35,026 nt of DNA. Origin: Pseudomonadota bacterium (GTDB taxonomy: Bacteria > UBA10199 > 2-02-FULL-44-16 > JAAZCA01). The translations under genes were made by a program, and so were the position numbers. This document shows positions 8,372 to 17,209 of this stretch, one piece after another. Each line of letters opens with the position of its first letter. Positions within the stretch are counted from its first letter, which is position 1. The DNA lies in assembly GCA_016927275.1 (NCBI GenBank), contig JAFGMW010000080.1, forward strand, positions 1 through 35,026, given 5' to 3'. The notes under the pieces are model-generated. The model made no database searches. It saw only the letters and a program-made list of their open reading frames with translations, and had not been told where the DNA came from.

Positions 8372-9424
8372 ATGGCAGTATCGAGGAAGAAAAAGGGAGC
8401 AAAGAAGGCTAAGAAGCCAGCCCAGAAAAAGACCACCCGGAAGAAGACCGGGGTCCGCTCAAAGAATACGGCAGCCAGACAAGACGCACGCAAGAAGAGG
8501 CCCACCGGAAAGGCGGTCGCCATGAAGAAGGCCGCGAAAAAGGGCACGGCGAAGGGGGCGAAGCCTGCGAGGAAGGCCCCAGCGGCCGGAAAGATCGCCG
8601 CCAGAAAGCCGGCCGCCAAGGCCAGGCCGGTCCGAGCCGCCGCGCGGCGCTCCAAACCCCGGATCGAGCCGGCGCTGGCTGGCCCCACCCTGCTGCACAT
8701 CGACGACCTTGAGAGCATGGTCGCACAGGCCTCCCAGGAGGCATCAGACCGCATCCCCACGGAGGCGAAGAAGTTCGAGATCGGCGTGCCGACAAACGGC
8801 CTGGCCGCGCCGCAGGGCGACCTGCCGTGGGAATACGGCAAGGACCGGGCCGTGATCCTCGTCGTGGACCCCACGTTCGTCTTCACCTACTGGGAGATCA
8901 CCAACGAGTCCATGCGCAGGGCCGTCGACTCGGTCGGCCTTGACGCAAAACTAACTCTGCGCTTCTACGACGTGACCCACACCCATGTGATCGAGGGGAG
9001 CAGGTACTGGGACGTCGAGGTCTTCGACAGGCTCGGAAACTGGTATCTCAGGCTCGCATCCCCGGAGCAGAAGCTCTGCCTCGAGGTGGGGCTCAAGAAT
9101 CCGACCGGCCGCTTCCACATGCTCGCGCGCTCCAACGTCATGAGGCTGCCGCCCCAAGGGCTGGCGAAGCCCGGGCCAATCAAGTGGATGGTGGTCACGC
9201 CCTCCGGCGAGAAGCTCATCTCCGATGTCGAGGATTACACAGACGCCGATCTCGATCTCCTCAAGAGGATACTGGGACCGTATTTCTTCGACCTGCTGAT
9301 GAGGGGAAAACTGGCATCCATCACCGGCTCCAGCATAGAGGCGATCTTCTACGAAGTGGAGAACTTCCTGGGCATGCAGGCCGGCGAGTCGCCCGGGGGC
9401 TCTCCATGGTCAATGGCGCGGTGA
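8372..9424 (+). CDS. DUF4912 domain protein with Lys/Ala-rich N-terminus
   Basis: The protein has about 350 residues. Residues 1-100 are highly basic and low-complexity (KKKGAKKAKKPAQKKTTRKK and similar), resembling histone H1-like tails. From about residue 140 it matches the DUF4912 type: PWEYGKDRAVILVVDPTFVF, TYWEI, LRFYDVT, YWDVEVFDRLGNWYLRL, and GRFHMLARSNVMRLP. Function is unknown. Such proteins often sit next to the GH57 branching enzyme, as here (37 nt downstream), which suggests a role in polysaccharide handling. The second of two adjacent ATGs (8372) has the better distance to GGAGG. It diverges from rnr, so the 105-bp gap must hold both promoters. Confidence 0.85.
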   Translation: MAVSRKKKGAKKAKKPAQKKTTRKKTGVRSKNTAARQDARKKRPTGKAVAMKKAAKKGTAKGAKPARKAPAAGKIAARKPAAKARPVRAAARRSKPRIEPALAGPTLLHIDDLESMVAQASQEASDRIPTEAKKFEIGVPTNGLAAPQGDLPWEYGKDRAVILVVDPTFVFTYWEITNESMRRAVDSVGLDAKLTLRFYDVTHTHVIEGSRYWDVEVFDRLGNWYLRLASPEQKLCLEVGLKNPTGRFHMLARSNVMRLPPQGLAKPGPIKWMVVTPSGEKLISDVEDYTDADLDLLKRILGPYFFDLLMRGKLASITGSSIEAIFYEVENFLGMQAGESPGGSPWSMAR

Positions 9425-9461
9425 GCGCATCGTCGGACCAAGACACCAGAGAGGCCCAAGG

Positions 9462-11042
9462 GTGACAAAAGGATACCTTTCCATAGTGCTGCACGCCCAC
9501 CTGCCGTACGTGCGCCATCCGGAGCACGAGGAGTTCCTCGAGGAGCAGTGGTTCTTCGAGGGGATGACTGAAACCTACATACCGCTGCTGGACATGTTCG
9601 AGAGCCTCTTCCTCGACGGCATCGACTTCCGCATGACGATGTCGCTCACGCCCCCGCTCGTATCCATGATGACCGATGGGCTCCTGCAGGAGCGCTACGC
9701 CAGGCACCTCTACAAGCACCTCGAGCTCGCCGACAAGGAGATGGGCCGCACAGCGCACGACCGGGCATTCAGGCCAGCGGCCGAGATGTACTACCACAAG
9801 CTCCACCGCGCCCGTTACATCTTCGACCAGCGCTGGGGCAGAAACCTCGTCGCGGGGTTCCGCCACTTCCAGGACATGGGGAAGGTGGAGATCATCACCT
9901 GCGGCGCGACCCACGGCTTCCTGCCGCTGCTCAGGCCGTCCCACGAGGCGGTGCGCGCGCAGATATCGGTCGCGTGCGATACGCACGAGAGGCACCTGGG
10001 CAGGAGGCCCCGCGGCATCTGGCTCCCGGAGTGCGGCTACTTCCCGGGGCTGGACGAGATCCTCTGGGACCACGGCATCCGATTCTTCTTCGTGGATTCG
10101 CACGGCATACTGCACGCCGACTCGAGGCCCAAGTACGGCGTGTACGCCCCTGTCTTCACCCCCAGCGGGACCGCCGCCTTCGGCCGCGACTTCGAGTCCT
10201 CCAAGCAGGTCTGGAGCGCGAAGGAGGGGTACCCGGGCGACTACCGCTACCGCGACTTCTACCGCGACATCGGCTTCGACCTCGACTTCGACTACGTGAG
10301 GCCCTACATCCACCGCGACGGCATCCGCATAATGACCGGGTTCAAGTACTACAGGATCACCGGCACGACCAACCACAAGGAGCCCTACAGCCCGCACGAT
10401 GCCCGCGAGGCGGCGGCCTCGCACGCCGGCAACTTCCTCTTCAACCGCCAGCGCCAGTGCGAGTACCTGCACGGCCTCATGGGCAAGCCTCCGATCATAA
10501 TCGCGCCGTACGACGCGGAGCTCTTCGGCCACTGGTGGTACGAGGGCATAGACTGGCTCAACTTCATCATGCGCAAGACCGCGTGCGACCAGTCGGACGT
10601 CAAGCTCGCCACCCCGTGGGAGTACCTCTGCTGGCACCCGAAGAACCAGGTCGCCCAGCCGTCTGAATCGAGCTGGGGAAACAAGGGCTACGCGGAGGTG
10701 TGGTGCAACGGCACCAACGACTGGGTCTACCGCCACCTGCATGAGGCGGCGTTCCGAATGACCGAGTACGCCAGGGCCTACCCCTCGCCCGACGACAACC
10801 TCCGACGCGCGCTCAACCAGATGGCGCGGGAGCTCCTGCTCGCGCAGAGCTCCGACTGGGCCTTCATCATGAACAGCGGCACGATGGTGGAGTACGCGGT
10901 CAAGCGCACCAAGGACCACGTCTGGCGCTTCAACAGGCTCTACGAGGAGATAAAGCACATGCGCCTGGACATGAACTTCGTGGCCGAGCTCGAGTGGAAG
11001 GACAACATCTTCCCGAACATCGATTACCGGGTCTACGCCTAG
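9462..11042 (+). CDS. GH57 1,4-alpha-glucan branching enzyme
   Basis: The 526-residue cytoplasmic glycoside hydrolase family 57 enzyme introduces alpha-1,6 branches into glycogen. Conserved GH57 regions are visible: HAHLPYVRHPE (about residue 11), GATHGFLPLL (about 148), GIWLPECGYFPG with the probable nucleophile Glu190, and APYDAELFGHWWYEG with the probable acid Asp351. The length and WLPECGY signature fit the DUF1957-bearing branching enzymes (AmyC-like) rather than amylopullulanases. It starts at GTG behind GAGAGG. Its neighbours, DUF4912 upstream and the kinase/TPR protein 41 nt downstream, form a three-gene group on this strand. Confidence 0.92.
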   Translation: MTKGYLSIVLHAHLPYVRHPEHEEFLEEQWFFEGMTETYIPLLDMFESLFLDGIDFRMTMSLTPPLVSMMTDGLLQERYARHLYKHLELADKEMGRTAHDRAFRPAAEMYYHKLHRARYIFDQRWGRNLVAGFRHFQDMGKVEIITCGATHGFLPLLRPSHEAVRAQISVACDTHERHLGRRPRGIWLPECGYFPGLDEILWDHGIRFFFVDSHGILHADSRPKYGVYAPVFTPSGTAAFGRDFESSKQVWSAKEGYPGDYRYRDFYRDIGFDLDFDYVRPYIHRDGIRIMTGFKYYRITGTTNHKEPYSPHDAREAAASHAGNFLFNRQRQCEYLHGLMGKPPIIIAPYDAELFGHWWYEGIDWLNFIMRKTACDQSDVKLATPWEYLCWHPKNQVAQPSESSWGNKGYAEVWCNGTNDWVYRHLHEAAFRMTEYARAYPSPDDNLRRALNQMARELLLAQSSDWAFIMNSGTMVEYAVKRTKDHVWRFNRLYEEIKHMRLDMNFVAELEWKDNIFPNIDYRVYA

Positions 11043-11083
11043 CCCCTTCCCATCCTCCCGCACATATTGTATAAATACCCGTC

Positions 11084-14000
11084 ATGCCGCAGCAGGAGCT
11101 ATTCTCAGCAGCGCCAGAGGCCGGGCACATTGTCCAGGGCAAGTACAGGCTCGCGCGCATCCTGAGCGAAGGGGGCGGCGGGGTGGTCTGGGAGGCCTTC
11201 GACCCCTCCGGCAGGCAGGTGGCGCTCAAGTTCCTCAAGTGGAACCCGGCAAAGACCCGCGAGGCGGTGGCGGACCGGTTCAAGAACGAGTTCGCGATAC
11301 TTAAGTCGCTGGCCCACCCCAACATCGGCCAGATCTACGACTTCGGCCTGGACCCCGGCTCAGGGCTCTATTTCTTCACCAGCGAGCTGCTCATGGCGGG
11401 CGATCTTACCAGGCTCCTGCTCGCACCGGTGCCGCTGCTCGAGGAGCTGCTCCTGCAGTCGCTCAGGGCGCTGGAGTATCTGCGCGGGCACAAGCTCCTG
11501 CACCTGGACATAAAGCCGCACAACCTGCTGCTCAGGCAGTCTGGCGAGAGCCCGGTGCTGGCTCTCATCGACTTCGGGCTCGCCACCTTCCGGCCCCCGG
11601 ACCGGCCCGGCGGCACGCCGAACTACATGGCGCCGGAGCTCATATCCATGCGGCTCTGCGACGTGAGCCGGACCCGCTTTCCTCCGCCCGACCACCGCAG
11701 CGACCTCTATTCGCTGGGAGTGACGTTCTACCACTGCCTCACCGGCCGCGCGCCGTTCAACGTTGCGGGACCTGACGGCAAGAAGGACGCCATGGCGACC
11801 CTCCGCCGCCACTTCGAGCTCGCGCCGCCGCCGCCATCCTCCCTCAGGCCCGAGGTGCCGGCGTACCTCGACCGGATCATCATGAAGCTCATGGCGCACC
11901 ATCCGGACGAGCGCTACCCCTCCGCGATCGTCGCCGCGCAGGCGCTGCAGTACAGCTCCCCCACGATGCAAAACCCTGAGTGCATGCAGACTCTTCTCGC
12001 CTACCTGCCCAAGGAGGGCAGGCTCGTGGGCCGCCGCGAGGAGTGCGCGATCATAGAGCAGAGCCTCCGCGCGATCGCCGACGGGGTGAGGCACGCGGCC
12101 CCGATCGTGATCGTGCACGGCGGCCGCGGCTCGGGTCGCTCCAGGATGCTGGCCTTCGCAAAGCCGCTCGCCCAGCAGATGGAGATGGACGCGACATTCG
12201 TCGCCGAGGGCCAGGACCTCCCGCCGTCGCTCATCCAGTCGCTGGAATCCGGCGAAGGCTCCGCGGCCGTGCGGGCCGTCATGATCGACGACATCGACCG
12301 CTTCATGATGAACGAGCAGGGCGATTCCCTCGACGACGCGGGGGCTCAGGCCGTCAGGGCGCTGATCAGGCGCCTCCGTCTCCAGCAGAGGCTGCCGGCC
12401 GCTTCGGCCCCGCGGATGATCCTGATCGCATCCCTCGACGCCGAGCGCATGGGGCTTGCGCAGGCGTTCGAGGACCTCAACATAGACCACGCCCTCTGCC
12501 ACTGCGTCGAGCTCGCAAACTTCACCAGGGCCGACATCGCGGAGTACCTCGAGGCGCTGCTGGGCGAGAGGCCGGACAGGGCCGTGATCGACCAGCTCGC
12601 GCACTGCACCGGCGGCAATCCGCTCTTCCTCACCGAGCACCTGGAGCAGATGATCTCCCAGGGCAGGCTCTTCTCACTGGCGGGGAGGCCCGACGCCGCC
12701 ACGCTCAAGGCAATCGGCGTGGACTTCTCCAAGGCGCCGCCATCGCGCTCGCTCGCCGAGTCGATACTCGAAAAGCTGCGCATGCTGAACGATGAGGCCC
12801 GGGACGCGGCGCTGGCGATGGCATGCTGGCAGCGGCCGGTGTCGCTCGAGGAGCTCTCCGCCACCTGCGAGCGGGGCAGCGCCGACCGGGCGGTACTCAT
12901 GCTCATGGAGGCGAGGCTCGCCCACAACCAGCGCCACGACGGCCGCATCGAATTCACGAACGAGATGGCCGGCCGCGTGATCAGAGAGGCCGCCACTCGG
13001 GCTGAATGCGAGAGCTGCCACGACCGGATCGCCGGACACCTGATCGCGCGGTTCGTGGGCGGCAGGCGGCGGGGCCGCAGGGAGATCGACCTGCACGTCG
13101 CGTACGGGAGCGCCTCGCCGGAGCGCATCCCAGCCCTGCGGAGGCTCATAGAGGCGGCCGCCGAATCGGGCCGGCCGCTCGATGCAGCCGAGCACCTCCA
13201 CCTCCTGCTCGATCTCCTGCCGGAGGGAGAGGCTGCGGGCCGCGCGGCCGCGCTGGCCGAACTCGGCTCGGCGTACGAGCGCGCGCACAGGATCGCCGAC
13301 GCGCGGTCCGCCTTCGCGGCGATAAGGGACCTCAGGGCGCCCTCCCCCCTCAGGGAGAGGTTGCGGGTCGAGGCGGCGGAGAGGCTGGGACTGCTCGCCA
13401 TGCGCAGGCGCGACCTCCGCGACGCAAGGAGGCTCTTCTCCGAGGCGCTCTCCTTCCTCTCAGGCGATGCGGACCCGGCCGCGAAGATAAGGCTCGAGAA
13501 CTACATCGCGAGCGTCGATCTGCGCGAGGGCAACATAGAGAGGGCGGTGGAGCGATTCGAGCGCAGCTCGAAGGTGGCGGAGAACATCCTCACCCCCGAC
13601 GAGAAACGCGCCGTGACGAACAACGAGCTCGGCGAGGCGCTGCTGGCCCTCGGGAAACCCTCCGATGCCGTGGGGATACTCCGCAAGGAGCTTGCGCTCG
13701 CCGAGGCGGCGGGCGACGAGCAAAAGAGCGCCTCGCGGCATTACCTCCTGGGCAACGCCCTGAGAAACGACGAGATCATGAAGCCGGACGAGGCGCGCGA
13801 CCACTACGAGAAGGGGCTCGCGATCGCGAGGCAGCACAGGCTAGTGGAGATGCAGGTGAGGCTCCAGAACGGGCTGGGCAACCTCATGCTCAAGGTCGGC
13901 CGGCCCAAGGAGGCGCTGGCGCATTATCAGGAGGGCTTGAAGCTCGCGCAGCAGATCGAGGGCGAGACCACGGGCGTGGAGATCATGATCGGCATGGGGC

Positions 14001-14386
14001 TCGCCTCGCAGCAGATGGCCTCGCCTGAGAACACCATCGAGTATTTCGAGGCGGCGCTGGACTTCTCCGGCGCACCGAAGGGAAAGGCCGCGGGGCTGAT
14101 AAGGCGCTACAGGCCCACCATCTACATCTCGCTCGGCGACGCCTACCTGCAGAGGCACGACCTGGGGCACGCCGAGGACTACCTCAAGAAGGCGCTGGCG
14201 ATGGATCGCAAGAAGGCCCTCACGCCCGACATCCGTTACAGCCTATACGGCACCTTCGCCGAGCTTGCGCTGGAGCGCGGGGACAGGGATGCGGCGCGCC
14301 GCTACATGCCGACCATCGAGGCGATCGCGAAGTCGTTCCCGCAGGCGCAGGGCCACCTCAAGAGGCTCAAGCAGCGCCTTGGCTGA
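11084..14386 (+). CDS. Ser/Thr protein kinase - ATPase - TPR protein
   Basis: This is a 1100-residue multidomain regulator. Residues 20-285 are a eukaryotic-type kinase: glycine loop LSEGGGGVVWEA, catalytic Lys49 (VALKFLK), HLDIKPHNLL (Asp142), DFG at 163-165 and APE (MAPELI). The catalytic loop has HLD instead of HRD, so it is a non-RD type. Around residues 325-620 is an ATPase module with a Walker A-like VHGGRGSGRS and MIDDIDRF as a probable Walker B. The C-terminal half (about 690-1095) is helical with TPR repeats (for example ALGKPSDAVGILRKELALAE and KVGRPKEALAHYQEGLKLAQ). This is the PknK/AAA-type architecture common in delta-like bacteria. Its targets are unknown. Its position suggests, but does not show, a link with polysaccharide metabolism. 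No clear ribosome binding site precedes the ATG. Confidence 0.9.
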   Translation: MPQQELFSAAPEAGHIVQGKYRLARILSEGGGGVVWEAFDPSGRQVALKFLKWNPAKTREAVADRFKNEFAILKSLAHPNIGQIYDFGLDPGSGLYFFTSELLMAGDLTRLLLAPVPLLEELLLQSLRALEYLRGHKLLHLDIKPHNLLLRQSGESPVLALIDFGLATFRPPDRPGGTPNYMAPELISMRLCDVSRTRFPPPDHRSDLYSLGVTFYHCLTGRAPFNVAGPDGKKDAMATLRRHFELAPPPPSSLRPEVPAYLDRIIMKLMAHHPDERYPSAIVAAQALQYSSPTMQNPECMQTLLAYLPKEGRLVGRREECAIIEQSLRAIADGVRHAAPIVIVHGGRGSGRSRMLAFAKPLAQQMEMDATFVAEGQDLPPSLIQSLESGEGSAAVRAVMIDDIDRFMMNEQGDSLDDAGAQAVRALIRRLRLQQRLPAASAPRMILIASLDAERMGLAQAFEDLNIDHALCHCVELANFTRADIAEYLEALLGERPDRAVIDQLAHCTGGNPLFLTEHLEQMISQGRLFSLAGRPDAATLKAIGVDFSKAPPSRSLAESILEKLRMLNDEARDAALAMACWQRPVSLEELSATCERGSADRAVLMLMEARLAHNQRHDGRIEFTNEMAGRVIREAATRAECESCHDRIAGHLIARFVGGRRRGRREIDLHVAYGSASPERIPALRRLIEAAAESGRPLDAAEHLHLLLDLLPEGEAAGRAAALAELGSAYERAHRIADARSAFAAIRDLRAPSPLRERLRVEAAERLGLLAMRRRDLRDARRLFSEALSFLSGDADPAAKIRLENYIASVDLREGNIERAVERFERSSKVAENILTPDEKRAVTNNELGEALLALGKPSDAVGILRKELALAEAAGDEQKSASRHYLLGNALRNDEIMKPDEARDHYEKGLAIARQHRLVEMQVRLQNGLGNLMLKVGRPKEALAHYQEGLKLAQQIEGETTGVEIMIGMGLASQQMASPENTIEYFEAALDFSGAPKGKAAGLIRRYRPTIYISLGDAYLQRHDLGHAEDYLKKALAMDRKKALTPDIRYSLYGTFAELALERGDRDAARRYMPTIEAIAKSFPQAQGHLKRLKQRLG

Positions 14387-14401
14387 CATCACGAAACCGC
14401 T

Positions 14402-16033
14402 TCACGGCATTTGCGCGCCTGATCGATCTCCCATGATCTTCGAGACGGCGAAACCCAGATAATCGCCCCGATTTTCGCGCGAAGGGGGGATGTGGATGTC
14501 GATGTCAGGGGGGTTGCCTTCCTGGTCCCTGCCGTCTGCGCCAACGCTTATTCCCACGGCCATCGAAATCGAAAAACGGGTGCCGTCGCGCAGGGAGAAG
14601 TCGCGCTCGTAGTAATACGGGTTCTGGGCGGCGCGCGGCGGAAGGCCGGCGGTCGTGGCGATGTTGTTTCCCTTCATGATCGCGACAAACTGATCGCACG
14701 AGCTAGCGCAGTAGGGGCCGGTCAGCACCACCAAATCGAAAGGTCTTCCACCCTCCTCCGGCCTATAGACAGCCTCGCCCGCTTCGCACCGCTCGGTCGT
14801 GCAGAAAAAGGGGTACTCGGGCGAGACCAGCGCCCCGGGATTGTCCCTGAAAAATCTTCGGGCATGTTCGGCCATGAAGTCGGAGCCCATGTCGACATCG
14901 TCGGTCCAGTCGCTCCTCCCCTCGAAAACAGGGCGCCTGTGCAGATATCGGGTGCCTATGCTGAACGGCCTGTCGGCGAGGCGCGCTATGAACCACGGAT
15001 TGAGATTGCCGCCGCCGTTCTCCCGCACGTCGAATATGACGGTGCGGGCCCCTCTCCTTTTCAGATACCCGAGGAGCTCGCGCTGGTCGGCCGTGGCAAG
15101 CTCGCGAGTCCCCGGGCCCTGCGGATCCAGGGGCATCGGCCTATAGGAAAGCTCGGGGAGCCTGTTCCAGAGGGCCACTGCGTCGTCGAAACGGTAGCGG
15201 AACGAGTGATAGCGGACGATCTTCACGTCGGGCCGTGCCGTCGGGTATACTCCGTAGTTGATCCCAACGAATTCAGGGGTCCGGCCCCTGTAGTCGTCGG
15301 GTATGAGCGGCGTCCACAGCACTTCGGCCGCGCCCCGGCCCTTGGCCCGCTCGCCGCCTCCGCTCCTGCGCTCGGCCCACCGGAATATCGTCTTCATCGC
15401 AGTACCGGTATCAGGATCGCGAAACTCGAAGGCCGTGGACTCGCCGACCTCCGGCGCAGGTGAGACTAAGGGATCGCGGGAGACGAGCCATTTCGCTGTC
15501 TCGAATTTGAGATGCTCGGGGGAGCTGCTCTCGTGCCACTCGCGGAACTCCTCCTCCAGCTGAGCGGGCGGGCGGCCGTCCACTGAGACGAGCACCGAGC
15601 CGGCCGAAACCGCGTCATCAGACGATTCTATGACGACGTACTCGTATCCACCCTCGCCCGATTCAACCCTGAGCTTCAGCGGGAGCTCAACCGGCTTTCT
15701 GTCCGGGAGGAATTCGTCCCGGATGCGAAGCCTGCTGTGCAAGTCGTGATATGAGTTTTTCAGCGACAGAAGCGCATAATAGACGTCATCCCTGGTTCGG
15801 GCATCCGAGAATCTTCTTCCGGCCCTTTCGAGCTCGATCTCCCATGTCGTTCCGAGCCTGCGGAGGCCGTCCTGCGAGACGATCTGCGTCTCCGCGATCC
15901 CCTCGACCATCTCCTCGAAACAGCCGTTCCTGTCCCTGCCGAACCAGCGGTCCGCATCACCCCCCGCTCGAGAACAGCCGCCGAAGATCGCGACGACGAA
16001 AGCGACGATGAGCATGAATCCTCTGCATCGCAT
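14402..16033 (-). CDS. S41-type protease-like lipoprotein
   Basis: The protein has 543 residues and a lipoprotein signal peptide (FMLIVAFVVAIFGGC, lipidation at Cys20), so it sits on the periplasmic face of a membrane. An N-terminal helical part is followed by a PDZ-like stretch (VSAGSVLVSVDGRPP). The C-terminal half has the S41 (C-terminal processing protease) features RTVIFDVRENGGGN and VVLTGPYCASSCDQFVAIMKGN, the latter at the catalytic Ser position. The usual catalytic Lys is not clearly identifiable, so activity is unproven. The start at 16033 has AGGGGG 8 nt upstream. It is the last gene of the radical SAM unit, 23 nt after the GYPPCC gene, and could act as the protease that trims the product. 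It is convergent with the kinase gene. Confidence 0.8.
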   Translation of the reverse strand: MRCRGFMLIVAFVVAIFGGCSRAGGDADRWFGRDRNGCFEEMVEGIAETQIVSQDGLRRLGTTWEIELERAGRRFSDARTRDDVYYALLSLKNSYHDLHSRLRIRDEFLPDRKPVELPLKLRVESGEGGYEYVVIESSDDAVSAGSVLVSVDGRPPAQLEEEFREWHESSSPEHLKFETAKWLVSRDPLVSPAPEVGESTAFEFRDPDTGTAMKTIFRWAERRSGGGERAKGRGAAEVLWTPLIPDDYRGRTPEFVGINYGVYPTARPDVKIVRYHSFRYRFDDAVALWNRLPELSYRPMPLDPQGPGTRELATADQRELLGYLKRRGARTVIFDVRENGGGNLNPWFIARLADRPFSIGTRYLHRRPVFEGRSDWTDDVDMGSDFMAEHARRFFRDNPGALVSPEYPFFCTTERCEAGEAVYRPEEGGRPFDLVVLTGPYCASSCDQFVAIMKGNNIATTAGLPPRAAQNPYYYERDFSLRDGTRFSISMAVGISVGADGRDQEGNPPDIDIHIPPSRENRGDYLGFAVSKIMGDRSGAQMP

Positions 16034-16056
16034 GCTTCGGCCCCCTGAGGGCACGG

Positions 16057-16893
16057 CTAGGCGGTGAGCGGCGAGAAGTAGACCGTGTGCACATCGGCGC
16101 ACGGCACGCTGCCGGTTGTCCCCTTGTAATACGGGGTGTTGACCAGCGCAACACCCCTGTGCGCGTCCCAGACCGACTCAAGCGACACCGCCTCCATCAT
16201 ATCGGCCGAAATCCCAGGATCCAGCGACTCCGCGACCTCCAGCCAGAGATGGGCGAGCGCCCTCGTCTTTTGGCACACGAAGCTGCACGGGAGATGGAAG
16301 CCGATCCTGGCGCCCCAGTACCTCTGGTGGGCTACGCATTCCGGGTACCCCTCGACTCGGAGCTCATGTCCGCCGTCCGGGCGACTCACGATCTCGCCGC
16401 CGGTATTGAACGCCTGCTGCCAGATGGGGTCGATGAAACCGCGGGCCCAGGCGTCGGAAAAGAACTCCCTGCAGCAGGGGGGATAGCCGAGGAGCGCCCC
16501 TATGGCGTCATGATCCGGGTGTCTCGGCAGCGACGCGGCCACGAACCTTTCAGCTGCCGCATGCGTACGGGTCACGACTCCATAGCAGACCGCTGAAGGA
16601 TCTTCCTCGCCGGCCAGGTCGTGGCGATGCGCGAACCCCTTGAACTTTTTGACCCACCTGATGGCGGTGAACAGCAGGCGCTCCTCGGCGAGGGTCTCTC
16701 TCCGCCGTTCGATTTCATCGCGACGCAAGAGCAATGTCGAAGCCTCGCGATGCCCGGCCTTCACAAGGCCCAGCTCCACATCGCCGGCGATGCGGGTGCA
16801 GCGCCTGAGCTTTTCGGACCAGCGCCGCTCCTCCCCAGGAGTCCGGTACTCCACCCTGGTGAACGGCTCGCAATGTATATCCATGAGCTTCAT
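16057..16893 (-). CDS. Cys-rich protein with GYPPCC motif (DUF483-like), function unknown
   Basis: The protein has 278 residues with no signal peptide or membrane segment. It is noteworthy for the Cys motif LLGYPPCCREFF in the centre and later GYPECVAHQRYWG and FHLPCSFVCQKT, all with the spacing of a metal- or cluster-binding fold. The GYPxCC-xx-FF pattern resembles what I recall of the DUF483 family, but I cannot confirm that without a search. The C-terminus ends in PCADVHTVYFSPL. An excellent GGAGGT precedes the ATG at 16893. It starts 28 nt after the stop of the His/Asp-rich peptide gene and precedes the S41 lipoprotein, so it is probably a modification partner in the same pathway. Confidence 0.65.
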   Translation of the reverse strand: MKLMDIHCEPFTRVEYRTPGEERRWSEKLRRCTRIAGDVELGLVKAGHREASTLLLRRDEIERRRETLAEERLLFTAIRWVKKFKGFAHRHDLAGEEDPSAVCYGVVTRTHAAAERFVAASLPRHPDHDAIGALLGYPPCCREFFSDAWARGFIDPIWQQAFNTGGEIVSRPDGGHELRVEGYPECVAHQRYWGARIGFHLPCSFVCQKTRALAHLWLEVAESLDPGISADMMEAVSLESVWDAHRGVALVNTPYYKGTTGSVPCADVHTVYFSPLTA

Positions 16894-16921
16894 GGCGGAC
16901 CTCCGCACCCGGTCTTAAAAT

Positions 16922-17209
16922 TCAGTCGCGATCCATGTGGTTGTCGTGCGCGTCATGATCGCTGTGCGCCTCATGACCGTTGTCGTGCTTGTCGTGGTCC
17001 GAGTGCGAGCGGCCGGCAATCAACACATGGCCCCTGCCCTCGCTCAGAACCTTGAGCCCATCCTGCGCCTTCTGCAGCTCAGCCAGCCGCTGGACCAGAG
17101 GCGGCAGCCTGTCCGGCCCCTTGACCGACTCCCTCTCCGGCTCCCTCTCATGCGCATGGACCCTCTCGTGCACTGCCGACCCCTCCCCATCCAGCCTGTT
17201 GGTGTACAT
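16922..17209 (-). CDS. Small peptide with duplicated His/Asp-rich C-terminus (candidate RiPP precursor)
   Basis: The protein has 95 residues. A very strong ribosome binding site (AAAGGAGGGG) precedes ATG at 17209. Residues 1-65 are charged and helical, like a leader (ERVHAHEREPERESVK, RLPPLVQRLAELQKAQ). Residues 69-77 and 82-90 are near-identical nonapeptides, HSDHDKHDN and HSDHDAHDN, followed by HMDRD. The gene overlaps the 3' end of the radical SAM-SPASM gene by 62 nt in another frame and is followed by the GYPPCC gene. Short size, tail repetition and position next to a SPASM enzyme are what one expects of a precursor of a ribosomally made, modified peptide. A metal-binding accessory protein is the alternative. 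Confidence 0.7.
   Translation of the reverse strand: MYTNRLDGEGSAVHERVHAHEREPERESVKGPDRLPPLVQRLAELQKAQDGLKVLSEGRGHVLIAGRSHSDHDKHDNGHEAHSDHDAHDNHMDRD

Noticed and set aside
9321-11063. A 580-codon open frame on the minus strand
   Set aside because: It is the complement of the GH57 gene, which has clear catalytic motifs. Its composition is of the shadow type.
16922-17209. His-Xaa-Ser (Hxs) type system
   Set aside because: The repeats are HSDHDxHDN and not HxS units, and the HxsB/C/D partners are not present.
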